From assembly GCF_036492245.1 (NCBI RefSeq), contig NZ_AP025286.1, forward strand, positions 620,001 through 684,000: 64,000 nt of DNA, given 5' to 3'. Position numbers and translations under genes: made by a program. This DNA is from Treponema bryantii. GTDB taxonomy: Bacteria; Spirochaetota; Spirochaetia; Treponematales; Treponemataceae. Positions 6,884 to 14,948 of the stretch are shown piece after piece. Each line of letters begins with the position of its first letter. Position 1 is the stretch's first letter. Under the pieces are notes generated by a model that did not search any database, was not told where the DNA came from, and saw only the letters and a program-made list of their open reading frames with translations.

Positions 6884-9733
6884 ATGAAAGCTACAAGAGC
6901 TATTTTCAAGAGACCTCAGTTGATAATTGCGCTTTGTGTAATCATCACTGGTGTTCTTGGATTTTTTATTAAGGACTTACAGATTGATAACTCAATCCGC
7001 CAGTTCCTTCCTCAAAAAGATGCTTCTTACACACGCCTTTCAGAAACAGAAGAGCAGTTTGGAAGCATGATGGTTATTGGTGTAAGTATGGAAGCCCGCA
7101 ATGGCACAATTCTTACTCCAGAATATATTGATGTTGTGCGCTGTATTACAGACCGCGCACTCGAAGCAGAGGGAGTATCAGATGTTGATTCTCTTACTCA
7201 TATTGATTATGTCTGCGAATCAGATGGGGCAATTTCTGCAAGCCAGTTGATTCCAGATTCTTACACAGGTTCTGCAGCAGATATCGCTCAGCTTGAAGGA
7301 CGCCTTATTGAATGGGAGTCAATGTACAACCGTGTAATCGTAAATGACGATATGACTGGAACTCAACTTCAGGTTACTTTGGCACCTTACAGCCACGAGT
7401 TTGAGATTGAACGTGCCTCAGCCCTCGGTTCAAAAAAGATTCGTTCTGAAGCAGAAGAGGAGGAAGATGTTCTCAATGCAATTACTGCAATTGTAAACGA
7501 AGAAACTGCCGATCACAACGTAGATGTAAAGATTTATGGTAACCCGGTTGTAATGCAGAACTCCCGTGTGTTCATGCTTGCAGACCTTACTCGCCTTATT
7601 CCTCTGGTAATTGTTGTAGTTCTTCTTTCACTTTACTTCAGTTTTAAGACAATGGACGGAACTTTACTTCCTTTGATTACTGTAGTTATGGCAACCACCT
7701 GGACAATGGGACTTATGGCTTTGTGTAAGGTTACCTTTACTCTGGTTTCAAGTGTAATTCCTGTTGCTTTGATAGCGGTTGGTTCGGCTTATGGTATTCA
7801 TGTGCTGACACATTACTACGTTGCCCTTGATATGACAGAAGGTGAACTCACAAAAGAAAAATATACTGAGGCTGTTTTCAACGGACTTCATGAAGTTATG
7901 GGTGCGGTTCTGCTTGCAGGTATTACAACAGTTATCGGATTCATTTCTTTGATTTCCAGCCCGATTGCACCGCTTCACAGCTTTGCAGTTTTCACGGCAG
8001 TTGGTGTAACAATTTCGCTCCTGCTTGCAATCACCTTTATTCCTGCAATTCTTCTGCTTAAGAATCCGCAGAAGGTAATGGCAAGTCGTAACAAGAAACA
8101 TAATATCAGCGAAAAGCTTGCTGCAAAACTTGAGCATGCAAGAAGACTTCGCGGCGGTAAGTCTGCAGATGAAGCTGAGGGTGAAACTCTATATCAGATT
8201 TATCATTTCTTCTGCGGTTCTAAGCCACGCCTTTATCTTTCAATTATTGTGATGGTTGGTTTGTCAGTTGTCGGTTTACGTTTACTCCATATCGATACCG
8301 CACTGGTAAATTATTTCCCTGAGAGCTGTGATATGCGTCAGGATATCAACTACATCGACAAGCAGTTTGCGGGAACCAACAGTTTGTATCTGAACGTAAA
8401 GGGACCGGAGAAGGGTTCTCTTACAAATCCGGAAATCTTAAAGGCTGTTGATGATATGCAGGAATATCTTGAAGAAGAATATCCTGATATCGGTAAGGTT
8501 GTTTCTTTCACAGAGTTTATCAAGAGAATTAATCAGGTTTGGCATGTGCCTGTAACTGATGGCAGTGCTGCGGCTGGTGCCGGTGATGCAGCTGCGATGG
8601 TTGAAGCTAATACAGCTAATACAGATGACTTCGGCGGCTTTGATGATTTTGGAGATTTCGGCGACGATACATTCGGAAGTGATACTTTTGGTGATGATTC
8701 GTTCGGTGATGACAGTTTTGGAAGTGATACTTTTGCAGATGCAGAAACTTCAACTTTTGATGCATCTAACTGGACTGATCCAAACACAGCTTATGCTGCT
8801 GCCCTTGAACAGCGGGTAACAGTGGAAGATGTAATTGGAATGATTAATAAGGCTTATGTTGCTGCCGGTGGAAAAACTGCAAGTGTTGAAGATATCGTAA
8901 ACGAGCTTCAGAAATCTGTGAACTACAACGGAACTGCTTATTACGAGATTCCTTATGATGCAGCAAAGTATCCGGTTGCAAGCCGCGAAGAATTGGCTGG
9001 TGTTGTTCAGGGATATCTGACATTGCTTAGTGGTTCTCTTGACCGCTTTGTTGATGACGACATGAATCCACAGGTTATGAGAATTACAGTTCAGCTTAGA
9101 AACCATTCAACACAAACAACTGGTGACATTATCGCTGCTGCTCAGAAGTATGCAGAAAGTCACTTCCCTGAAGGTTACACACTTGAAGCAACCGGTACTG
9201 CAGAAATGGAATACACAATGACAAAGATGATTGTATCAAGCCAGCTTACAAGCCTTGTGATTTCACTCTTGTGTGTATTCATCATCATTGCAGTGGCTTT
9301 CAAGAGTGGCTGGGCCGGACTGCTCGGTGCTGTTCCACTTGCCCTGGCAATCATTTTGAACTACATGGTTATGGGGTTTGCAGGAATCAACCTGGACCTC
9401 GTAACAAGTATTATTGCATCGGTTGCAGTAGGAGTTGGAATTGATTACACAATCCACTTCCTTACAACTTACAAAGAAGAGCGTGCAAAGACTGACGACC
9501 TTGAAACTGTTACACGCATGACCTTCCGTAAGAGTGGTCATGGTATTGTAACAAACGCAATCGCAGTAGGCTTCGGCTTCCTCGTATTGTGTTTCTCAAA
9601 GTTCGTGGTTTTGAGATACATCGGAATCCTGGTAGCGATTGTAATGTTTACTTCAAGCTTCCTTGCTATGACAGTTATTCCGGGCTTCTTGAATATGTAT
9701 GCACCACGCTTTATTTCAAAGAAAAATAAATAG
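6884..9733 (+). CDS. RND/MMPL-family inner-membrane exporter
   Basis: A 949-residue proton-driven exporter of the RND superfamily (MMPL/HpnN-like, sterol-sensing-domain type), probably moving lipids or other hydrophobic molecules out of the inner membrane. Layout: TM1 at about 10-28, periplasmic loop 1 to about 225, TM2-6 at about 230-400, a basic cytoplasmic linker, TM7 near 450, periplasmic loop 2 to about 775, and TM8-12 to about 940. Each half has the SSD-like motif (AVGSAYGIHVLTHYYVAL; SVAVGVGIDYTIHFLTTY). Loop 2 carries an acidic Phe-Gly tract at residues 581-619 (DDFGGFDDFGDFGDD, then TFGSD and SFGDD units) that recurs at the N-terminus of the outer-membrane protein downstream. AAGGAG precedes the ATG. 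First gene of an operon with the LolA-like and barrel genes. Confidence 0.88.
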   Translation: MKATRAIFKRPQLIIALCVIITGVLGFFIKDLQIDNSIRQFLPQKDASYTRLSETEEQFGSMMVIGVSMEARNGTILTPEYIDVVRCITDRALEAEGVSDVDSLTHIDYVCESDGAISASQLIPDSYTGSAADIAQLEGRLIEWESMYNRVIVNDDMTGTQLQVTLAPYSHEFEIERASALGSKKIRSEAEEEEDVLNAITAIVNEETADHNVDVKIYGNPVVMQNSRVFMLADLTRLIPLVIVVVLLSLYFSFKTMDGTLLPLITVVMATTWTMGLMALCKVTFTLVSSVIPVALIAVGSAYGIHVLTHYYVALDMTEGELTKEKYTEAVFNGLHEVMGAVLLAGITTVIGFISLISSPIAPLHSFAVFTAVGVTISLLLAITFIPAILLLKNPQKVMASRNKKHNISEKLAAKLEHARRLRGGKSADEAEGETLYQIYHFFCGSKPRLYLSIIVMVGLSVVGLRLLHIDTALVNYFPESCDMRQDINYIDKQFAGTNSLYLNVKGPEKGSLTNPEILKAVDDMQEYLEEEYPDIGKVVSFTEFIKRINQVWHVPVTDGSAAAGAGDAAAMVEANTANTDDFGGFDDFGDFGDDTFGSDTFGDDSFGDDSFGSDTFADAETSTFDASNWTDPNTAYAAALEQRVTVEDVIGMINKAYVAAGGKTASVEDIVNELQKSVNYNGTAYYEIPYDAAKYPVASREELAGVVQGYLTLLSGSLDRFVDDDMNPQVMRITVQLRNHSTQTTGDIIAAAQKYAESHFPEGYTLEATGTAEMEYTMTKMIVSSQLTSLVISLLCVFIIIAVAFKSGWAGLLGAVPLALAIILNYMVMGFAGINLDLVTSIIASVAVGVGIDYTIHFLTTYKEERAKTDDLETVTRMTFRKSGHGIVTNAIAVGFGFLVLCFSKFVVLRYIGILVAIVMFTSSFLAMTVIPGFLNMYAPRFISKKNK

Positions 9734-9734
9734 G

Positions 9735-9893
9735 TGTTAGGTTTTAGGTGCTAGGTGCTAGGGAGTAGGGGGAAGTCTCCCCCTCGCTTCAGCCCGCGAT
9801 GCGGTCTTACGCTACCCCCTCTGCAGGGCTCAAGCGCCGCCCCGCAACGCCTGGCTTCCCTAAAACCTAGAACCTAAAACCTGAAACCTAATA
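9735..9893. repeat. Inverted-repeat element with TTAGG-like arms
   Basis: A 159-bp element. The left arm is built from TAGGTTTTAGG and GTGCTAGG words, and the right arm from their complements (CCTAAAACCTAGAACC, then CCTAAAACCTGAAACC). Between them is a GC-rich core with GGGGGA/TCCCCC and other pairings. It separates exporter and carrier genes inside the operon without an obvious U-run terminator. Confidence 0.75.
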
Positions 9894-9908
9894 ATAGGAG
9901 ATATAAAT

Positions 9909-10700
9909 ATGAAAAGAACAACTAAACTTACAACATTGGTCGCAGTAATGGCTGCTTTAACAAACTTCGCTTTCGCAGATGAAAAGGGAAACGAAATTAT
10001 GAACAAGGTTGCGGACTTCAAAAAGCCTGCTTACTCGGTTACTGATGTTTACATGATTCTTACTGACAAGAAGGGAACTCAGGATGCTAACGGTTTCCGT
10101 GAGTACGGAAAAGAAGACGGCAGTAAGACTTACATCGTAATGGATTTTAAGACTGGTACTAACAAGGGAACACGCTTCCTTCAGATTACTGATGACAATG
10201 GGCCTGATGAAAAACATATTTACCTGCCGGCCCTCAAGTCTGTTCGCCGTGTAAACTCAAGCGAAGGTTCTAAGGCTTTCATGGGTTCAGATGCAACTTA
10301 TGACGACCTCACAACACGCGATGTTTCTGAAGATGAGCACCAGTATCTGGGTGAAGAAAAAATGAAGGTTGAAAGCGGCAAGGAATATGACTGCTATAAA
10401 ATCAAAGAGATTCCTATCGATAAGAAGGGAACTCAGTACAACTTCCGCCTGGTTTGGGTTGATAAGGAAACTATGTATCCGATTCACACAGAAATGTATG
10501 ACAAGAATGACAAGCTGATTAAGGTTCTTGAGGTGCTCGACATTCAGAAGATGCAGGGCTACGACATGCCAATGGAAAACAAACTGACAAATGTTCAGAC
10601 TGGCCACAGTACTACTTTGAAGATTGCTAAGGTTGTAGCGCTCGATCAGGAGATTCCTGCACGTTACTTTACACAGAACTTCCTTACAACTGGTAAATAA
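9909..10700 (+). CDS. LolA-like outer-membrane lipoprotein-sorting protein
   Basis: A 263-residue secreted protein with a signal peptide of about 23 residues ending AFA before DEKG. The rest matches the LolA-like fold family annotated as outer membrane lipoprotein-sorting proteins: a DxYMILTDKKG strand early, YIVMDFKTGTNKGTRFLQIT, YLPALKSVRRVNSSEGSKAF with the following MGSDATYDD, and a final strand set containing NKLTNVQTGHSTTLKI. Members are thought to carry lipids or lipidated cargo through the periplasm. Its place between an RND exporter and an outer-membrane barrel gene suggests it carries the exporter's substrate across. AGGAG lies 9 nt before the ATG. It is distinct from housekeeping LolA by its neighbours. 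Confidence 0.85.
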   Translation: MKRTTKLTTLVAVMAALTNFAFADEKGNEIMNKVADFKKPAYSVTDVYMILTDKKGTQDANGFREYGKEDGSKTYIVMDFKTGTNKGTRFLQITDDNGPDEKHIYLPALKSVRRVNSSEGSKAFMGSDATYDDLTTRDVSEDEHQYLGEEKMKVESGKEYDCYKIKEIPIDKKGTQYNFRLVWVDKETMYPIHTEMYDKNDKLIKVLEVLDIQKMQGYDMPMENKLTNVQTGHSTTLKIAKVVALDQEIPARYFTQNFLTTGK

Positions 10701-10710
10701 AAAATTACAA

Positions 10711-10784
10711 CGTCATTGCGAGCACGAAGTGCGTGGCAATCCATTTAAATAGATTGCCACGTCGCTCCGCTCCTCGCAATGACG
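10711..10784. repeat. Dispersed palindromic repeat, copy 2
   Basis: A 74-bp imperfect palindrome that opens CGTCATTGCGAGCACG and closes CTCCTCGCAATGACG, with GTGGCAATC/GATTGCCAC inner arms. It is related to the element at 2952-3022 and lies between the carrier and barrel genes of the exporter operon. Confidence 0.85.
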
Positions 10785-10802
10785 GATACTAGAGGTATAT
10801 AT

Positions 10803-12485
10803 ATGAAACTTAGTAAATATATTCTTATGACATCGGCTCTGCTGCTCGGTGGAACTGCCTGGGCAGAAGACTTTGGAGATTTCGGTGGATTTGGTGACGA
10901 TGCATCAGACAGCGCTGCTTCTAAACTTGAAGTAAGCGGCGGTGCAGATACAGAGCTTCGCGCGTATGTAGATGTTGATGAAGTTAGGGCTGATAATATT
11001 GAGCTGGATGTAATTCCTTCTGCAAACCTTGAATTGAAATACAGCGGAAACAAATCTGATGTAGAACTCAATTTGAAGATTGATGAATATACTATCAAAA
11101 ATCATCCGGAGGATATAATCGACGAGGCAGTGCTTCGCGGACGCTTCGGAGATTATTTTACTCTTGAAGCCGGTAAGATGAAGGTTGTCTGGGGTAAGGG
11201 AGACAAACTCCACGTACTCGATAACTTTAATGCAGACGACTATTCAGATTTTATAATTCCAGATTATCTTGACCGTCGTATCAGTACACCAATGGTTCGC
11301 GGTATTGTAAGCCTTCCAGTTGCTAATCTGAATCTTGAAGGAATTTATACACCGCTTCTTCCTGCAGACCGCTTTGCTACTGATGGACGCTGGACGCCAG
11401 CACAGGTTACAGAAATGACTGAAGGTCTTACAAAGCTTGCAAAGGTACATCTCGCTTCAGCAATTGCTAATCTTGAAAATGCAAGACTTGAAGCTGCAAC
11501 TGCATCTGCTCTGGAAGCACTGGGAACTTCGGAGGCAAATGCAAGTCTTACAACTCTTGTTACACAGGCTTATGCAGATGGAAAGATTTCTGCTGATCCA
11601 ACAAAGGTTGCTGCTTTGATGCAGACTGGAAAAACTCAGCAGGAAGCAACAGTTCTTGTACTCGCTGCAGCATATAAAGATTATCTCGAAGAAAATCTGA
11701 CAGCAGCAAATACTGAATATACTCTTTGCCTTGCAAACGCAAATAATCTTTCTGCAAATCCTGATGTAATCTATCCAAACTTGTGGACACTTAAATACGG
11801 ACAGTTCGGTGCGCGTGCTACCTGGACTCTTGGTCAGGTTGATATGGGTGTAAGCTATTACAACGGCTGGTACAAGCAGCCTTCTGTAAATGCTTCAAAA
11901 CTAAACAGCTTCCTTACAAGCTATCTTGCAGATGGTGCTGTTGATGAAGAGGAAAAGTTCCTTGCTTACGATAAAAAGCAGACTTTCGGACTCGAGGCTT
12001 CAACTGTACTCTGGCACTTCAATGTTCGCGGTGAGTTTGCCTACAACCTTACTGATGATATAGATGGAACTGATCCATGGGTACATAATAACTCAATCGG
12101 CTGGCTTGGTGGCTTTGATATAGATCTTCCGTTCTGGAATGCTAACTTGAACGTTCAGGAAATCGGCTCGTTTGTTTTCCATGGAGATGAGTGTGATAAA
12201 AATGCACTCGATGTTGATTATGGTGTAAACGGATATACAAACAATAAGGTTGTCTGCAATATCACAACATCATTCATGAATGACAAGATTGCTCCGGAAG
12301 TTACAGTAATGTACGGAATTGAAAATAAAGATCTCGTAGTAATGCCAAAACTTGCTTTCAATGCAGATCAGAACCTGACACTTACAGCCAGCGGTATGTA
12401 TATCTGGTGTGGTGACGATAACAGCGAGTTCAAGTCTTGGGAAGATAACAGCTTCGTGAGTCTTGCAGCAAGTTATCAATTCTAA
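10803..12485 (+). CDS. Outer-membrane beta-barrel protein of the exporter operon
   Basis: A 560-residue protein with a 21-residue signal peptide (cleavage after AWA). The mature N-terminus is EDFGDFGGFGDD, the same Phe-Gly-Asp pattern found in loop 2 of the RND exporter. The remainder is rich in alternating amphipathic strands and ends in an aromatic residue (AASYQF), as expected for a barrel. The LEAGKMKVVWGKGDKLHVLD region, followed by NFNADDY, resembles DUF1302-like or porin-like outer-membrane proteins. A helical, alanine-rich insert runs from about residue 205 to 305. ATG 10803 is chosen over upstream codons because AGAGG lies just before it and the signal peptide starts there. It probably forms the exit or acceptor of the transport system. 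Confidence 0.82.
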   Translation: MKLSKYILMTSALLLGGTAWAEDFGDFGGFGDDASDSAASKLEVSGGADTELRAYVDVDEVRADNIELDVIPSANLELKYSGNKSDVELNLKIDEYTIKNHPEDIIDEAVLRGRFGDYFTLEAGKMKVVWGKGDKLHVLDNFNADDYSDFIIPDYLDRRISTPMVRGIVSLPVANLNLEGIYTPLLPADRFATDGRWTPAQVTEMTEGLTKLAKVHLASAIANLENARLEAATASALEALGTSEANASLTTLVTQAYADGKISADPTKVAALMQTGKTQQEATVLVLAAAYKDYLEENLTAANTEYTLCLANANNLSANPDVIYPNLWTLKYGQFGARATWTLGQVDMGVSYYNGWYKQPSVNASKLNSFLTSYLADGAVDEEEKFLAYDKKQTFGLEASTVLWHFNVRGEFAYNLTDDIDGTDPWVHNNSIGWLGGFDIDLPFWNANLNVQEIGSFVFHGDECDKNALDVDYGVNGYTNNKVVCNITTSFMNDKIAPEVTVMYGIENKDLVVMPKLAFNADQNLTLTASGMYIWCGDDNSEFKSWEDNSFVSLAASYQF

Positions 12486-12493
12486 TTTTGCTC

Positions 12494-12546
12494 AAAAACC
12501 TCTTTCCCAATCTTTAAAAGACAGTTAAAATGGGGAAGAGGTTTTT
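12494..12546 (+). terminator. Long hairpin: terminator that also covers the next ribosome binding site
   Basis: Sixteen-bp arms at 12494-12509 and 12531-12546 (AAAAACCTCTTTCCCA against TGGGGAAGAGGTTTTT, one G-U pair) with a 21-nt loop. The 3' arm ends in a T-run, so it should terminate the exporter operon. The GAAGAGG inside that arm is also the only ribosome binding site for the TTG start at 12550. Confidence 0.8.
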
Positions 12547-12549
12547 GAA

Positions 12550-13362
12550 TTGAATAACGAAAGAATTAAAGAAATCTTGCTGGACATTTCTCCATGTGAG
12601 ATTGATTTTACAGTTACCCAGACAGGTAAAGAAAGCAAGAGAGTTAACGGCTTTTACAAACCAGATACACATGAAATCTTCCTTCATAATCTGAATTTTA
12701 AATCTGACAACATGCTGATTTATACAGCAGTACATGAATATACACATCATCTTTGTACTATAGAAAAGCAGGAAAATGACCCTAGTTACGGAAAAGCCTG
12801 CAAGGTTCATACTCAGGAATTCTGGGCAAAGTTTGGTGACCTTCTGAAAATAGCAGAAGAAAAAGGTTATTACTCAATCGGTTGGGAAAGCAACGAAGAA
12901 CTCAAGGCTCTTACTCAGGATATTAAAGAAAACTATCTTGCAAAGAACGGCCAGCTCATGCAGGAATTCGGTAAAAAACTTGCCCGTGCTTTTGATCTTT
13001 GTCAGGAAGCAGATATCCGTTATGAAGATTATGTTGACCGTGTACTTTGTCTTCCACGTGGGGCCGCAAAGGATATCCGTAAGGTTGGTGCAGTAGAAGT
13101 AAATCCTGCAATCGGTTTTGAAAATATGAAAGTAGTTGCGAGTGTTCGTAAGAAGGATGCCCGTGCTGAACTAGAGCAGGAGTTCCTTGCCGGCGGAAAG
13201 AGCCCTTCATCTGTACGCGAAATGATGAAGCAGAAATCAGCTCAGGCAAATGGAACTGATCCTAAAACAAAACTTGAAAAAGAAAAATCACGACTTGAAA
13301 AAACAATTGCGCAGCTTACACAGCGCCTTGAATATGTGGAGGAGAGTCTTGCAAATATGTAA
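12550..13362 (+). CDS. Conserved protein with HExxH metallopeptidase-like motif
   Basis: A 270-residue protein without a signal peptide. Residues 62-66 are HEYTH in the context AVHEYTHHLC, a gluzincin-type zinc motif, preceded by a strand (IFLHNLNFKSDNMLIYTAV). A third zinc ligand is not certain; H79 or E83 in KVHTQEFW are candidates. The C-terminal 40 residues are a charged coiled coil. The family is not one I can name; it looks like a cytoplasmic SprT/ImmA-like protease or a degenerate relative. The start is TTG, with its ribosome binding site locked in the upstream hairpin. Its 3' end overlaps the next secreted-protein gene by 14 nt, so the two are probably co-translated. Confidence 0.65.
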   Translation: MNNERIKEILLDISPCEIDFTVTQTGKESKRVNGFYKPDTHEIFLHNLNFKSDNMLIYTAVHEYTHHLCTIEKQENDPSYGKACKVHTQEFWAKFGDLLKIAEEKGYYSIGWESNEELKALTQDIKENYLAKNGQLMQEFGKKLARAFDLCQEADIRYEDYVDRVLCLPRGAAKDIRKVGAVEVNPAIGFENMKVVASVRKKDARAELEQEFLAGGKSPSSVREMMKQKSAQANGTDPKTKLEKEKSRLEKTIAQLTQRLEYVEESLANM

Positions 13363-14224
13363 ATCAAAATGGGCTGGAGCTCTGGCGGTCATGTTCATAA
13401 CAGGAAGTTTACTTTTTGGACTGGATATGCCTGAAATGCCGGAGATGCCTTCTATGCCGACAGTTGGAGGCGGTTTTTATACGCCAAGTTTTCCGACAAG
13501 GCCGGGTAATAAGAAGACTCCTTCAGACTCAGAAAATTCAAATGAAAAATCAGAAAGCGTACTTACAGAGGCTCTGACTCCGGAAAGTACACTTAATGCT
13601 GCTTTGTCTAAGGGTAATACTCTTACTGCTTATGATATTTCATCGCTTTATGATTCAGGACTTTTCAGTGATATTTCATCACTTTATTCCAATGGATCAG
13701 CTTCGAACTATAATACTTCAACTTCTACCAACGTGGTACTTCAGCAGGTTTTGAATAGTTTGAATGAATTAAAAAAGCAGCAGCAGGGAGCAAGCGCAAA
13801 AGAAAAGAATGAGCTGCAGGCAGTTAAGACTGATGCAGAAACTTTTAAGCGCCGTGAACCATCAATCCTGCGTTTTAAAATAAACGGATATAATATATCT
13901 GATTCACTTACAAAAGTGTTCTTCAGCGAAACAGAACCAGACGGAACTTTTCTTTTGACAGGAGACAGAAGATATTTTGTAAATCAGCAGGTTCGAACAG
14001 AAACTTTTTATCTGCTTTTTAAAACAATGAGTTCAAACGGCTCTTCCATTACCTATAAGGTTCAGCCAAGCATAGTTCAGGATTCAAAGAATGAAAATTC
14101 TTATGTTTACAGACTTGCAAATATAAAAAATCTGGAAGCAGAAAAAACAGGAAATCTTGTTGTCATGCATTTTTCTGGAGATTCTCTTTCAGCAGATTTA
14201 CTTTTGGATATAGATAGTAAATAG
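13349..14224 (+). CDS. Secreted hypothetical protein
   Basis: A 291-residue protein beginning MQICKSKWAGALAVMFITG. The N-terminal hydrophobic stretch is a signal peptide or anchor, followed by a Met-Pro-rich segment (DMPEMPEMPSMPTVGG) and a Ser/Thr/Asn-rich linker. A folded C-terminal half (about residues 150-291) has many beta strands. TTG 13349 is preferred because GGAGGAGAG lies directly upstream; the ATG at 13334 lacks a site. No family was recognised. It overlaps the HExxH gene and precedes rsmG by 3 nt, so it belongs to the same transcript. Confidence 0.65.
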   Translation: MQICKSKWAGALAVMFITGSLLFGLDMPEMPEMPSMPTVGGGFYTPSFPTRPGNKKTPSDSENSNEKSESVLTEALTPESTLNAALSKGNTLTAYDISSLYDSGLFSDISSLYSNGSASNYNTSTSTNVVLQQVLNSLNELKKQQQGASAKEKNELQAVKTDAETFKRREPSILRFKINGYNISDSLTKVFFSETEPDGTFLLTGDRRYFVNQQVRTETFYLLFKTMSSNGSSITYKVQPSIVQDSKNENSYVYRLANIKNLEAEKTGNLVVMHFSGDSLSADLLLDIDSK

Positions 14225-14227
14225 AAT

Positions 14228-14911
14228 ATGATTGATTTAATTGATGGCTTAAAAAAATGTGGCATTCCAGATTCTGTAGCAGAACCGCTTGCAGTAAAAA
14301 TGGAAGCCTATATAAAAGAAATTATACTTTTCAATTCTGCGTATAATCTTACAAATACCAGTGACCGCGATGAACTTGTTGTAAGACATATTTTTGATTC
14401 TCTTGCAGCATGGCCGAAAATTATGTCGCTGGTTGAGTGTTCGCGAAGCGACTGTGCCGAAACCACCACTGTTACTCTAGCCGACATTGGAAGCGGCGGT
14501 GGCCTTCCAGGCATTCCTCTTGCGGCAGCGTTTGCCTGTGCAGGAGTTGATAATATTCGCTTTGAGCTTGTTGAGCGTATGGAAAAACGCTGTGCCTTTC
14601 TTGAAAACTGTGCAGCAATTCTCGGGCTCAAAAATGTTACAGTAATCAACAGCGAAGCAGAACGTATAGATCCGGAAGCTTATGATTTAATAACCTTCCG
14701 TGCCTTCCGCCCGCTTGATAAAAAAATGACAAAGACCTTACTGTGCATTGTAAAAGCAGGAGGTAAGCTTTGTGCTTATAAGGCAAAGGCTGCAAGTATA
14801 AAAGAAGAAATGGATGGAATTACCGCACTTGTTCCAGAGTACGAGGTTTTCCCGCTTGCAGTTCCTGGCCTTGAAGATTCGGAGAGAAATCTTGTAGTAA
14901 TCACAAAATAG
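14228..14911 (+). CDS. rsmG: 16S rRNA (guanine(527)-N(7))-methyltransferase
   Basis: A 227-residue class I methyltransferase that modifies G527 of 16S rRNA; loss gives low-level streptomycin resistance in other bacteria. The substrate loop FNSAYNLTNTSD, RHIFDSLA, the SAM-binding ADIGSGGGLPGIPLA and LITFRAFRPL are all in place. Compared with the family there is an extra stretch before motif I (about residues 68-82, ECSRSDCAETTT). Its DNA contains a short perfect hairpin, TCGC-GAA-GCGA, which may be an in-frame palindromic insertion. Unlike in many bacteria it is not next to mnmG or parA here; parAB lies 9 kb away. Confidence 0.92.
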   Translation: MIDLIDGLKKCGIPDSVAEPLAVKMEAYIKEIILFNSAYNLTNTSDRDELVVRHIFDSLAAWPKIMSLVECSRSDCAETTTVTLADIGSGGGLPGIPLAAAFACAGVDNIRFELVERMEKRCAFLENCAAILGLKNVTVINSEAERIDPEAYDLITFRAFRPLDKKMTKTLLCIVKAGGKLCAYKAKAASIKEEMDGITALVPEYEVFPLAVPGLEDSERNLVVITK

Positions 14912-14948
14912 ATGCCGAAAAAAAACGACATGATACGAGGAGTTAATA

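Noticed and set aside
8623-8740. Phe-Gly-Asp tract as a nucleotide tandem repeat or CRISPR-like array
   Set aside because: Units differ in length and codon use and stay in frame. It is a protein-level repeat, not a DNA array.
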